From NCBI GenBank assembly GCA_905221605.1, contig CAJNDS010002509.1, positions 200,001 through 264,000 on the forward strand: 64,000 nucleotides of DNA. The letters are read 5' to 3'. The translations under genes were made by a program, and so were the position numbers. Every line of letters begins with the position of its first letter. The first letter of the stretch is position 1. Shown here in pieces: positions 22,465 to 31,859 of the stretch. The DNA is from Symbiodinium natans. Its lineage: Eukaryota; Sar; Dinophyceae; Suessiales; Symbiodiniaceae. The notes beneath the pieces are model-generated. The model searched no databases. It was not told where the DNA came from and was given only the letters and a program-made list of their open reading frames with translations.

Positions 22465-22901
22465 GTTTAGGGGTGTTTAGGGTTTAGGGTTTAGGGTTTG
22501 GGGATTGGGGTTTGGGGTTTAGGGTTTTGGGTTTTGTGTTTAGGGGAACAAGTCCTTTTCAACCCTAGACCGCCCGACGTCTTTGTTGTTCGGATCGAGA
22601 ATGTCAAGTTCCGGGTCGACTGCCCCGCCATCTCTTGAACAAGCTTCCAAGCTGCCAGCCGGTGTAGGGTTCAGGGTTCAGGGTTCAGGGTTTAGGGTTT
22701 AGGGTTTAGGGTTTAGGGTTTAGGGTTTAAGGTTTCGGGTTTCGGGTTTAGGGTTACGCAATCCAACCCGAAGCCCTCACCGCATCCATGTCGAGTCTGA
22801 TGCAACGAGCTTAGAGCTTTCGGGGCTTTGGGACCCGATTCCTGAAAACCTCCTAAACCCTAAAGCCTAAACCCTAAACCCTATACACCCACAACCTCCA
22901 G

Positions 22902-22970
22902 GTCGGCGATTTCGTCAATTCTGGCCGGTTTCGCATCGTCGGCGTTGACGATGAGCGTGAGCTCAGGGGG
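22902..22970 (+). CDS. Exon candidate, unrecognised
   Basis: CACAACCTCCAG precedes a frame reading VGDFVNSGRFRIVGVDDERE then LR, and GTTTAGGG repeats start at its end. Strongly protein-like and flanked on both sides by telomere-like repeats. Probably part of the same gene as the exon at 22.36 kb, though frame phase across introns was not proved. Confidence 0.5.
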
Positions 22971-23202
22971 GTTTAGGGTTTGGCGCTCCTTGAACCCGTT
23001 AAGTGGCGTGCATGAATGCACTACTCAAGCAACTGGGGTCACAAAACATGGGCCGACTTGGAATGTCAACTGACCTCCCACGCCGAAGCTTTGTCATGCG
23101 CTCCTTCACCCAAAGCAGCATCTTTGCACCAGTGCAACGGGCCAGTCTCGACCTCGCATCCTGCAGGCTCGGCACTAGACCCCGGAATCCGAAGTCATTT
23201 TT

Positions 23203-23296
23203 ACCCAAAGGCTCCAATGTAGTTCCTTTTTGGGTTAGTTATAGGGGATTTTAGTATGCTACCCCAAAAAGGTACTACATAGGAGCCTTTGGGTAG
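23203..23296. mobile_element. MITE-like element, family J
   Basis: About 93 bp with long inverted ends: ACCCAAAGGCTCCAATGTAG then TTCCTTTTTGGG, against CCCCAAAAAGGTACTACAT then AGGAGCCTTTGGGT. Only one copy here. Confidence 0.7.
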
Positions 23297-23679
23297 GGCT
23301 TCAGGTTCAGGGTTTAGGAAAACGTGCCCTCATCATGGCAGAGCGGTCCTCAACCCTTTCTGAGCTCTCTCTGGTTTGAGGGTGAGATGTGCACAGGGCC
23401 CACTTCAAGCCAATTTGTTCGCATCCCTTCATCCGCTCTCAAGACAACTCTCAACCCTAAAAGCCTAAACCCTACACCCTCAGCTAAAACAACCCTAAAC
23501 CCCAAACCCTACCCCTAAACCCAAGCAGCATCCCTGAAGAACTCCTGACCTCAGAGTACATCGCAAAGAATTAAAGACCAATGAAAGGCTCTAAACATCC
23601 TTAAGCCCATCAACCCGAAGCAGCCAACCCAGAACCCTAGCCCTAAACCCTAAACCCTAAACTCTAAACCCCAGATCAG

Positions 23680-23778
23680 GTACCCGAGTGGGAGGACTCC
23701 TTGCTAGTGATGGCCTTCCTCATCTTCACGGGAAGCGCTTTCGGGATGAACCTGATGGCTGCCTCCTTAGAGCTGCAG
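23680..23778 (+). CDS. Exon candidate with a membrane segment
   Basis: CCCCAGATCAG leads into 33 codons: VPEWEDSLLVMAFLIFTGSA then FGMNLMAASLELQ, ending CTGCAG followed by a GT. Residues 8-22 are a hydrophobic helix long enough to cross a membrane. CCCTAAA repeats lie upstream and TTTAGGG repeats just downstream. Probably a membrane protein gene shared with neighbouring exons; identity unknown. Confidence 0.55.
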
Positions 23779-24511
23779 GTCTTGGGGGGGTTTAGGGTTT
23801 AGGGTTTCGGGTTTCGGGTTTAGGGTTTAGGGTTCAGGGTTTAGGCGTTAGGGGACTTCGGGTCCAGAGCCCTCCTAAACCTCACAGAACTTCAGGCCCC
23901 AGCCCTTTCGGGGTCTACAGGGCTTCTGGCCGTGAGCTTTTGGAGCGTCAGGATTCTAGAATTCTAAAGATGCTGCGAGTTTTCAAGTCTTGGAGTTTAG
24001 GCTTTGTAGCTGAAGTTTCGGGGTCGCATTCCTGCGGGGCCGACGTAAAGTTGCGGAGCAAGCGCCGAGGGTCCTTAGCAAAGCCGATGCTCACATCGGC
24101 ATGCTTTGCTCTGAATCGTTTCTCTCATCTTCCCGCAGCTTGGAGGTCTCTTTCTGCGACGGTTTAGGGTTTAGGGTTTAGGGTTATGCACATGCAGCTG
24201 CACACCCCTTGTGCCTCGACAAGCAGCAGCGCAACCTGCGTCGACATGCCAGGCATTGTAAATGAATGTACTTACATGTTTTCTTTGCACCTCCTTCGGC
24301 GCCCTACCCAACAGAACAGTCCTATGCTGTACCAGAATCACTGTAGACCTTTCTAGCAGTTCTAGCATTCCTGGAGGACTCTATACATGCAACTGCCCAG
24401 AGGTTTAGGGTTTAAATTTAGGGTATATAGGGTTTTGGGTTTATAGGGTTTAGGGTATATAGGGTTTAGGGTCCCCGCTTTGGGGGATCTGCCTTCTGGC
24501 TCCACATGCAG

Positions 24512-24609
24512 GCCGCTGTGTCAGAATCCCGCGACTTCGTAGCAGGCGTTTGGAAGCAGTGCTTTGGCCTGGGGGGCGACTTCACAGTGGTGGTGGAGGC
24601 CATGATTGG
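24512..24609 (+). CDS. Exon candidate, unrecognised
   Basis: A pyrimidine-rich tract ending CCACATGCAG precedes a frame reading AAVSESRDFVAGVWKQCFGL then GGDFTVVVEAMIG. The 3' part runs into the inverted-repeat end of a family C element (GGAGGTTCATGGTAC) and then into TTTAGGG repeats, so the exon end is uncertain. Confidence 0.45.
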
Positions 24610-24811
24610 AGGTTCATGGTACGTTTAGGGTTTAGGGTTTCGGGTTTGGGGTTGAGGGTTTCGGGTTTAGGGTTTAGGGTTGAGGGCAATTTCGGGGTAT
24701 CCAATTATGACTGTACTGAAAGCCCACTTCCAAGCCCCTGAAGTGCCTTAATATGGTTATAAGTACAGTCCATAAGTACGGCTTTGGTTGGTTAAGAAGT
24801 ACCCTGAACTG
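24606..24811. mobile_element. MITE-like element, family C, split by telomere-like repeats
   Basis: The left end GGAGGTTCATGGTAC is followed by about 85 bp of TTTAGGG-type sequence, then the family C interior resumes (AATTATGACTGTACT, AATATGGTTATAAGTACAG) and closes near GTACCCTGAAC. Compared with other copies, the telomere-like block lies inside the element. Confidence 0.65.
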
Positions 24812-24897
24812 CCCTGTGTTTGAGGGTGTTGGCTTGCCTACGCCCTACGCGCTAAGCCCCAAACCATAAACGCGAAGCCCACAAGCTCCAAGCCTCA

Positions 24898-25021
24898 TAC
24901 AGGGTGGGGCCCCCTTACTATACTAACTGTAGTTAAGGGACTTATAACCTAACTTAGGGTCCTTATAACCCAATTTAGGGCCCTTATAACTCTACTTATA
25001 ACTAGGGGGCCCCACCCTGTA
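24898..25021. mobile_element. MITE-like element, family B
   Basis: Ends ACAGGGTGGGGCCCCC and GGGGGCCCCACCCTGT form an exact inverted repeat. Interior GGGACTTATAACCTAA, GGTCCTTATAACCCAATTT and CTCTACTTATAACTAG. Confidence 0.85.
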
Positions 25022-25058
25022 ATGGTCCGTGTACCAACAGTGTTAAGCTGTATATAAG

Positions 25059-25225
25059 CCCAAAGGATCCATGTACCTATGTAGTATATACTTAGGCCTT
25101 AAAAGGGGTTCCTATAGAGTAGCTTTAGGGCCCAAGTATCTACTATATTGGTACATGGATCCTTTGGGTAGTATATAGGAACCCCATTTTTAAGGACCAG
25201 GTATCTACTATACAGGTGCATGGGA
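25059..25225. mobile_element. MITE-like element, family A, with an adjoining half copy
   Basis: A full copy (25,059-25,168, ends CCCAAAGGATCCATGTACC and GGTACATGGATCCTTTGGG) is directly followed by a partial copy (TATATAGGAACCCC, GGTATCTACTATACAGGTGC, ATGGG). Confidence 0.75.
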
Positions 25226-25749
25226 AGAGCATGTGTTGCAAGCCCTGGGTGGGATCTAAGGCTAGGGATGAGCTTGCACAAAACCCTAAACCCTAAACTC
25301 TAAACCCTAAACCCTAAAGAGCGACACAGGTTGCTGGTTCAGGGACTATGCAGCCTACCTGGAGTAGCCGAGAAGCCCGTCAAAAGGAAGCCTACCAACA
25401 ATTCGGAGGGCTTTTAAAACACACTACGCTTCAACAGATGATAATCTATCAACATTTCAGGTAAACAAGTTCCTTTCTTAGTGGTATCTGCTTACTTGTG
25501 GTGTATGTATACCCTAAACCCGAAACCCTAACCGCTAAACCCTAAACCCTAAACCTAAACCCTAAAACATCTGGTGCCGGTACTGCATCTGCCTGAAGGA
25601 GCGCCACACAGCGAGCTCTTCGCAGGATGTGGTTCGAAAAGAGTTCCTGGTACCTGGGGGACAGCATGAACCCTAGAAGGGGTTATGGCCCCCTATACCT
25701 TAATAGGGTTTAGGGTTGAGGGTGTAGGTGGATCTGATCCCAACTATAG

Positions 25750-25918
25750 GCTTCACTTGGTGCTCAAGGTATATGCTGCCTTGCTGTCCAAGTCCTCGCC
25801 GGTTTTGGCAGCTATGGTCGACTCGGAGATGTTTGCTGAGGCACGACAGGCGCAGATGGTCATTACGGATTTTCCAGCCGCCATTGTGGAGCTCTTCCTA
25901 AAGTTTCTGTATCTTGCA
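25750..25918 (+). CDS. BTB-BACK gene, exon with BTB domain
   Basis: After CCCAACTATAG the frame codes RLHLVLKVYAALLSKSSPVL, AAMVDSEMFAEA, VITDFPAAIVELFLKFLYLA, the middle of a BTB/POZ fold (residues typical of the family: SKSSPV, E-F near the second helix, FLKFLYLAG near the end of the strand-helix core). BTB domains mediate dimerisation and often recruit cullin-3 (established). The exon probably ends CTTGCAG before GCTC, a GC donor. The next exon continues the domain. Confidence 0.7.
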
Positions 25919-26145
25919 GGCTCTTAGAAAGGAACTATAGTGCCCTGTAGAAGTCCACGACGTGAGGCAAGAAAAAAGTGTGTCTATATATATATATATA
26001 TATGTATAGAGAGAGAGTATATATTTCCATACATATATATATATATATTCATTTATTTATTCATTCATTTACATATTGATCACAATGTCTATATGCCCAT
26101 GTATATACCGGTGCCTGACTCCAAGGTACTCTGGAAGTGTGGAGG

Positions 26146-26236
26146 GAGGTGTCTTGGAGCTGACCCAGGTTGCCGCCATGGGAGATAAGTACCAGATCCC
26201 AGAGCTGGTTTCTCTCTGCACCGAGACTGGGATCCT
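26146..26236 (+). CDS. BTB-BACK gene, exon ending the BTB domain
   Basis: The frame reads GGVLELTQVAAMGDKYQIPE then LVSLCTETGIL. The AAMGDKYQIPELVSLC string matches the last BTB helices (usual form AADKYQ..L..LC). It probably ends at CCTGA before GTAGGC. Microsatellite and TATA-like sequence fill the preceding intron, and a family D element fills the following one. Confidence 0.65.
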
Positions 26237-26245
26237 GAGTAGGCC

Positions 26246-26358
26246 CGGAATTCCCTTTTTTTAGGGTTTGGGTTTGGGTTTAGGTTTAGGTTTCCTTACA
26301 AGCCCCTTTAAATCAAAAAGGGCGCCCCTTCTTATACCTAGGTTACTGTTGGGTCTAG
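26246..26358. mobile_element. MITE-like element, family D, filling an intron
   Basis: The element (CCCTTTTTTTAGGGTTTGGG start, AAATCAAAAAGGGCGCCCC centre, CCTAGGTTACTGTTGGGTCT end) occupies nearly the whole gap between two BTB-BACK exons, and its last bases TCTAG act as the apparent 3' splice site. Confidence 0.6.
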
Positions 26359-26754
26359 GAGACTGTTTCGACTGCCTTCGTGGACGAGGAGGCCACTGTT
26401 GACGAATATTGCTGCAAAGTTTTCGAGTGCGCAGACCGCCTCGGATTAGCCAAGATTCGGGGCGACTCGAAGACCACCATCTTGCTCGATGACACGGGCA
26501 AGACTCTTCGCATGCACCCATCTCTCAGCCCGCGGCTGCTGTCGGAGATTTTGCGCTCAGAGTTTCTGTGCATCAGCAATGATGACCTTTCGACTTTGCT
26601 GCAATCCTGGGGCTCGGGGAAGAAGCGAAAAGCGGCGTCGATGGAAGAGGAGGGGGGGGAGGCTGACCAGCTGCAGCAGGTCATCGACGAGTGCTTGGCT
26701 CGGTTGCCGAGCCGCCGGCCTCCCCGAGATTGCGACGACGTTTTTGTTGCTTAG
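26359..26754 (+). CDS. BTB-BACK gene, exon with BACK-like domain
   Basis: Frame from GAGACTGTTTCG: ETVSTAFVDEEATVDEYCCK, VFECADRLGLAKIR, then LSPRLLSEILRSEFLCISND and DLSTLLQSWGSGKKRK, to a stop at 26,752-26,754. The pattern (helices, then LL..IL.S..L.I..E/D..LL...W) is that of a BACK domain, which follows BTB in Kelch-type and BTBD proteins. A basic GKKRKAAS patch may be a nuclear signal. The three exons are collinear on the plus strand with conserved order. Start of the gene is not found; a preceding exon is needed. Confidence 0.65.
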   Translation, partial: ETVSTAFVDEEATVDEYCCKVFECADRLGLAKIRGDSKTTILLDDTGKTLRMHPSLSPRLLSEILRSEFLCISNDDLSTLLQSWGSGKKRKAASMEEEGGEADQLQQVIDECLARLPSRRPPRDCDDVFVA

Positions 26755-26905
26755 CGATAAGTTTCGAAGTTTTGGGTACTAGAATTCCTAAGGCACAGCT
26801 CAGCCTTTAAATTTTGCTAGGGTTCCGTCTTCAGTATAGGTTGAGCTTTGGCAGCAGTACCAGGCCAGCGGGGGAGGCACAGAGGGTTCCTTCCTCGGGC
26901 ACTGG

Positions 26906-27346
26906 ATGACGGTGATTCTGGGTGCCCCCAGCCGCCGTATTCTGCGTCAGCATCCTGATTGCGATGACCAGTGTGCGTTGCTCGAGTCTTGCGCATCGAA
27001 TGGAATGTCGTTGGACCGTGGTGCAGAGCCAACACTCAAAATGAGCGGAAGCTCTGTGATTTGGATGCTCCCACGCCATTCTATTTGGGTGTACGGCTTT
27101 GAGTTCTTCAACAGGTCTGACCTGTCGAAGACGCATATCCGAATCTTTTGTGGGCAGAACGGTGTTGACTGGCATCTGACCTTTGATTCGACACGACACA
27201 AAAACCTCTTTGAGTGCGATCCACCTTATCATGCAGCGAGCTGGGCTGTTCAGTTGTCTTCTTCTTGCTATATTTTGTATTTCTGGGTTCTTAGTATACG
27301 ACAAATCAAGGCCCCCACGAGTACACACTGTTTTCCCAAGGCTTAG
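26906..27346 (+). CDS. ORF downstream of BTB-BACK gene, possible extra domain
   Basis: A 146-codon ORF on the same strand, 150 bp after the BACK exon. Its middle (SVIWMLPRHSIWVYGFEFFN, THIRIFCGQNGVDWHLTFDS) has strand-like spacing resembling discoidin (F5/8 C) domains, which follow BTB-BACK in BTBD9-like proteins. The match is by eye only, and an opposite-strand ORF covers the same bases. Treat as tentative. Confidence 0.35.
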   Translation: MTVILGAPSRRILRQHPDCDDQCALLESCASNGMSLDRGAEPTLKMSGSSVIWMLPRHSIWVYGFEFFNRSDLSKTHIRIFCGQNGVDWHLTFDSTRHKNLFECDPPYHAASWAVQLSSSCYILYFWVLSIRQIKAPTSTHCFPKA

Positions 27347-27696
27347 CGAGCAACCTAGGTGAAGCAAATCAAGCTGCAAGTCTTGGAAGGAGAGTTCACC
27401 GACAGCGTCTCCGTACTAGGCATCCTCCACGAAGATTGAGGAAGCTACCCGAGGCCGCCCTGATGAAGGAAACGGAAGCTACCACTGCTACCAACACAAC
27501 GCAGCTTTCCTTACGAGTTGAGCCCTAAAAGGGGCTGTGGTTCATACGTTTTTCACTGGGATTATAGCAATATATAGGGTATATGACCCCGCTTTTGGGA
27601 TTTGGTCCCCAAGGTTCTTCTTGGAAGCCCAACCCCCACGCGACGACGACGAACAGCGAGTTGCCGCGGAAGCTTACAGACTGGTCCAAAGCCTCC

Positions 27697-27799
27697 CCCA
27701 AAGGGTCCATGTACCTATATAGTACATACTTGGGCCTTAAAGGGGTTCCTATATAGTAGCTTTAGGGCCCAAATAGATACTACATAGGTACATGGACCC
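27697..27799. mobile_element. MITE-like element, family A, with visible target duplication
   Basis: Ends GGGTCCATGTACCTA and TAGGTACATGGACCC. The flanks carry AAAGCCTCC on both sides (27,688-27,696 and 27,800-27,808), so this copy shows a 9-10 bp direct duplication consistent with DNA-transposon insertion. Confidence 0.85.
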
Positions 27800-28128
27800 A
27801 AAGCCTCCCATGGATTCTACGACCTCTCCAGCACAGTCTCGACTGCCGATGTAAAACACCTTGGGATCAAATGGACCCGATGGCTTATGGTTCATCTACC
27901 TGAGTCGGAGTTATAGTAGTGTAGGATACACGATCCCAATTTTGCCCTAAACCCTAAACCCTAACCCCTAAACCCTAAACCTCATTAAACCCTAAACACT
28001 AAACCCCGTTGCAGATCCCTCTAGGAGTACAGCCGTGCATTCCCTGGAGCCCTTTCTCAGAAACTGGAAGTCAGGGGCCTTCTAACCCTAAACCCTAAAC
28101 CCTAAATCCTCAAGGGACCAAAGGAGAG

Positions 28129-28262
28129 ACTCTTACAACAAACCTCAGAGACTATTTAGGTACATAGGGACTATATAAGGTATATGTAGGGGTTATACAT
28201 TGGTTACATAGGGGGATAAGATTAAGGGTCCCTTCTAGGGGTCCCTTCTTATACCCTTTAAA
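28129..28262. mobile_element. MITE-like element, family H
   Basis: Second copy of the element at 20,728-20,865: GACTATATAAGGTATATGTA, GGGGGATAAGATTAAGGGTC, CCTTCTAGGGGTCCCTTCTT. Confidence 0.55.
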
Positions 28263-28754
28263 ATCCTAAACCTGACATCCTAAACCCTCAGGAAGCTGCT
28301 TCGTTACCCTGGGCCAGCCAGAAGGCCGAAAGGCTTTAGGTCTAAGGGCAGTAACATGGGGCCTTAATATGGTCTGCCAAGCATTGCGAAAACATGGGAA
28401 CAAACTATGTATGGGGTTTGCGTGACGTCTCTAAGCCCCCTGAACCTTACGCCTTAAACCCCCGTGTAGTACAGCAAAACCCCAGAGCTCTAAAAAGATG
28501 AGCGTACCCGCCCGCCCGGGACGCACACATGCCAAGCATTTCGAAAAGCATGGGCAAAAACGACGTAGGAAGTTGGGTGCCAAGCTCGAAGCCGTCAAAG
28601 TCACGGGCAACCACTTCCAAACCCTACTTTCCGCGACGCGAGTAGTTTGCAAAAGTTGATTTTTCGCGGTGCCATCAAAACTACGCACAACCCCAGTGTC
28701 CGGCGATTTACGTTTGCAGCAAGGCCGACAAGGCGCCCTGAGGAGCGCAATCCT

Positions 28755-28804
28755 AGCAGTAGCAGTAGCAATCGCAGTGGCAGTAGCAGTAGCAGTAGGA
28801 GTAG

Positions 28805-28884
<80 letters not shown>

Positions 28885-28885
28885 A
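28755..28885 (+). repeat. AGT trinucleotide repeat
   Basis: Over 40 AGT/AGC units, then AAG units to about 28,905. It gives long homopolymeric ORFs in several frames on both strands, which is an artefact. Confidence 0.95.
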
Positions 28886-29003
28886 GAAGAAGAAGAAGAA
28901 GCAGAAGAAGGACGTGCTGAATTCCCCCACCCTTCATTGAAGCAGACCAGCTTAGGCATGCAGCCCAACCCTACAGAGAGATGAAACCCAAACCGAAGCC
29001 GGA

Positions 29004-29127
29004 TGGTCAGTTCTCTAAAATATGGCCTCGTTTTTGGGTACCCTAATGAAGAGGGGACACCTTAAACTAGCAACCCCAAAAAGGGACCCTAAACCCTAAA
29101 CCCTAAACCCCATTTTAGAGAACCCAC
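29004..29127. mobile_element. MITE-like element, family K-related, with telomere-like insert
   Basis: Left end GGTCAGTTCTCTAAAATATG, right end CATTTTAGAGAACCCACC. Within the right arm, AAAAAGGGACC runs into CCCTAAA repeats (about 29,089-29,110) before the arm resumes. The inner arms also pair (TTTTTGGGTACC and CCAAAAAGGGACC). Confidence 0.6.
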
Positions 29128-29999
29128 CGTACAGCCACTTAGGTCATTCTCATTGCCACGCTCTGCAATCTCTGGGGCCCCGGCAAGGTCAGGGTCGGGT
29201 TACAAGTAGGGACACTGCTTAGAACTACCCACAAGCCTTGAATTGAGGGGTACCTGTAGGCTTGAGCTCTAAACGCGCCTATAACTCTTTAAGCCCTACA
29301 CCCTACAAACCCCTAACCCCAAACCCTAAACCCTATAAACCCTAAGCCCTATAGACCCGTAACCCCTAAACCCTAAGTGTTTTCAGTTTTTTTCTTTTCG
29401 TATACATGGGGATCTGCAAGCTCCCGTGGGCACAATTTGGAGTTTGTGGATGTGGGGCTTTTGCCCCAAGATGATAGGGGGCCTAAGGACGGCCTTAGGG
29501 TTTAGGGTTTAGGGTTTAGGGTTTAGGGGATAGGAGTACTGCGAAGTAGGGCTTACGGCTTTGGATGTCGAAGAGCGTTTCGGGTTTAGGGCCCATCTAG
29601 GCCTGGAGGATGCGCGGGAGAGAGGATGTTTTGGGCTTTTGAAGGCAGAGGGTTTGCAGGGCTGTAGGGCCTTCCCTAAACCCTAAACCCTAAACCCTAA
29701 ACCCTAAACCCTCAACCCTAAACCCTCAACCCTAAACCCTAAACCCTTCTCTTTGTAGAGACAAGCTCTTGAGACATGTAGGGAGAGGGGGTGTTCTGAA
29801 GGGGGCATGGTCCCATCGAGCCCCAAACTGTCAATCCTCAACCTTATAAGCCCTACTAAGAGCTCCCATGCGGGACCTGTTTAGGGTGGTCGACGATCCC
29901 CCGGCCCCAATTCCTAGCCCCAGGAACATCCAGGAACTACATTAGAGCCTTCAGGCAGACCTCCCTAAACCCTAAACCCCAAACCCGAATGGTGGTTTA

Positions 30000-30085
30000 C
30001 GGTTTTAGGGGTACCTTATTGGGGTCCCTATAAGATTATATAGGGATCCTACTCTTTGGGGGGTCCCTTCTTATCGTAAACCCCC
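30000..30085. mobile_element. MITE-like element, family E
   Basis: GGTTTACGG at the left, AGGGATCCTACTCTTTGGGG in the middle and TATCGTAAACCCCC at the right. Confidence 0.55.
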
Positions 30086-30204
30086 AAATGGCCGGGAGGC
30101 GCTTCAGGGCGCGGACCACGCGCATCTACATCAGGCCATGGCGTCATTGGGCTTTCACCTTCGTTTTTTGTTTTTTGCCGTCGGCTTGTGCAGTGCGGGG
30201 TTTA

Positions 30205-30318
30205 ATCCCTTCCCCCTTTTATTAAATACCCCCCTAATAATAAAAATACTTTCCGGAAAAACCTCCCGAAACCGAGCCCGCCTTTTAAAACCTATTCCGA
30301 ATTAGGGGGGGGGTTCAG
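30205..30318. mobile_element. Short element at left edge of the 30-41 kb island
   Basis: Begins TTTAATCCCTTCCCCCTTTT and contains CCCCCTAATAATAAAAATAC. The same motifs, with the start in reverse complement, flank the island on the right at 40,764-40,862; a looser relative begins at 21,669. It brackets the CTGTCTG-rich island. Confidence 0.55.
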
Positions 30319-31024
30319 GGCTCCTGAAACCCTGAAGCCAAGGAGGGTTTAGGGTCTAATTAGGGTTTAGGGTTTAGGGTTTAGGGCTTAGGGTTCATTT
30401 AGGGTTTAGGCTTCGGAGTCAAGGCTTTTCGCAGCACGAGGCTGTCTGCGGGCTGCCTGTCTGGCTGCCTGTGAGCCTGGCTCTCCTCAGCCTACCTCAC
30501 TAGTCATCCTATATGCCAGATCTTTCCTGCCTGGCTGTCTTGCTACTCTAAACCCTACTTAACCCTAAGCCCTAAACCCTATGCCCTAAGCCCTAAACCC
30601 TATGCCCTAAGCCCTAAGCCCTAAACCCAAAGCCCTAAGCCCTAAACCCGAAACCCTAAGCCCTAAACCCGAAACCCAAAGCCCTGAGGCCTAAACCCTA
30701 AACCCTAGACCCTAAACCCAATGGCTGGCAGGAAAGACTGCCTGGCTGCCTACTGGAAGCAAAGGCCCAGCCACGAAAAGGGTGGGCCTGCCTGCCTGGC
30801 CTTTGCCAAAAAGTTTGCCCAGCGGAGGCCCTGTCGCTCAGCTTGGCTCCCTGCCTGCCAAGGGTTTAGGGTTTAGGCTTTAGGGGTTTAGGGGTTTAGG
30901 GTTTAGGGTTCAGGGGGTTTAGGCTTTAGGGGGTTTAAGGGTTTAATGAGGGGGTTTAATTAGGGGGTCGGGGGTTTAGGGTTGAATTAGGGGTGTTTAG
31001 GGTTCAGGGAGTTGCCCTGTCTGC

Positions 31025-31072
31025 CTGGCTGGCGTGCCTCTCTGCATCGTGCGCCATAGCCATCCAGGCATC
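31025..31072 (-). CDS. Exon candidate, QDAWM type, unit A
   Basis: On the minus strand TGGCAG precedes 48 bp coding DAWMAMAHDAERHASQ, and AGCCAG is followed by GC (donor). The unit B copy has the same length, same acceptor position, same donor position and an aligned peptide (DAWMSFDEDTQRHVSQ). Preserved length and frame in otherwise diverged DNA argue for a coding exon. Protein family not recognised. Confidence 0.6.
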
Positions 31073-31168
31073 CTGCCAGGAGGGTTTAGGGTTTTGTGTG
31101 TAGGGTTAGGGTTAGGGTCTAATTAGAGCACCTCTAAACCCTAACCCTAAACCCCGGTCAAGAGGGTC

Positions 31169-31219
31169 CTGCCGGGACTCCATGCAGCAAATCTTCCTCC
31201 CGATCAAGTGCAGCTCCTC
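31169..31219 (-). CDS. Exon candidate, QEEL type, unit A
   Basis: Minus strand: CCTGGCAG acceptor, 51 bp coding EELHLIGRKICCMESRQ, then GA (a GA donor, known in dinoflagellates). The unit B copy is also 51 bp and has EELKIVAKKVTCAERRQ, also before GA. Between this and the previous exon lies TTTAGGG sequence. Confidence 0.6.
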
Positions 31220-31268
31220 CTGCCAGGGAATTAATTAGGGTGTTTAGGGTTTAGGGTTTAGGCGCGGC

Positions 31269-31346
31269 CTGGAGGTCTGCCAGGCTGGCTGCCTGACTGG
31301 CTGACTGGCTCGAGATCTCTTCCAGCAGCTGCACCACTCGGGTGTC
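31269..31346 (-). CDS. Exon candidate, VVQLL type, unit A
   Basis: Minus strand: TTTATGGCAG acceptor, 78 bp coding DTRVVQLLEEISSQSASQAA then SLADLQ, then GC. CCCTAAA repeats (31,355-31,416 on plus) directly precede it. It matches two further VVQLL exons in unit B, all predicted amphipathic helices. Confidence 0.55.
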
Positions 31347-31807
31347 CTGCCATAAACCCTAAACCCTAAACCCTAAACCCTAAACCCTAAACCCTAAACC
31401 CTAAACCCTAAACCCGTCTGCCTGAAAGGCTGTCTGCCCTGTCTGGTCTCCCGTGGCGACTGGCTGGGCTGCCTGCCGGAGGGTTTAGGGGTTAGGGTTT
31501 AGGGCTTAGGGTTTAGGGCTTAGGGCATAGGGTTTAGGGCTTAATTAAACCCGACAGCCTGATCCTGGGCTGTCTGCCAGGTCTGCTCCACTGCCTCCTC
31601 GGCCATGTCTGTCTGCCTGGCCAAAAGAGCCCCTAAACCCTAAACCCTAAACCCTAAACCCGAAACCCTCAGCCCTCAACCCTAAACCCTCAACCCTCAA
31701 CCCAAAACCCACTGAATTTCAAAAGGGCCGCCCCCGGCCTGCAGAAGGTCTGTCTCTGCTGGCTGGGGCAAAAAGCAGCTGGCTTGAGCACTGCAAGCGA
31801 CTTCCCC

Positions 31808-31857
<50 letters not shown>
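31808..31857 (+). repeat. CT microsatellite ending unit A
   Basis: Pure CT dinucleotide run; an arginine-glutamate or leucine-serine ORF is a by-product. Confidence 0.95.

Positions 31858-31859
<2 letters not shown>

Larger units (their letters stand above)
27810..30195. other. Repeat region without a confident gene
   Basis: Telomere-like blocks, family H, K and E elements, and a trinucleotide repeat. The long serine/threonine/valine ORFs at 28.4-28.94 kb come from the AGT repeat. Nothing else looks coding. Confidence 0.55.

Noticed and set aside
28431-28968. Long Ser, Val, Thr, Leu or Tyr ORFs
   Set aside because: All are different readings of one AGT trinucleotide repeat.
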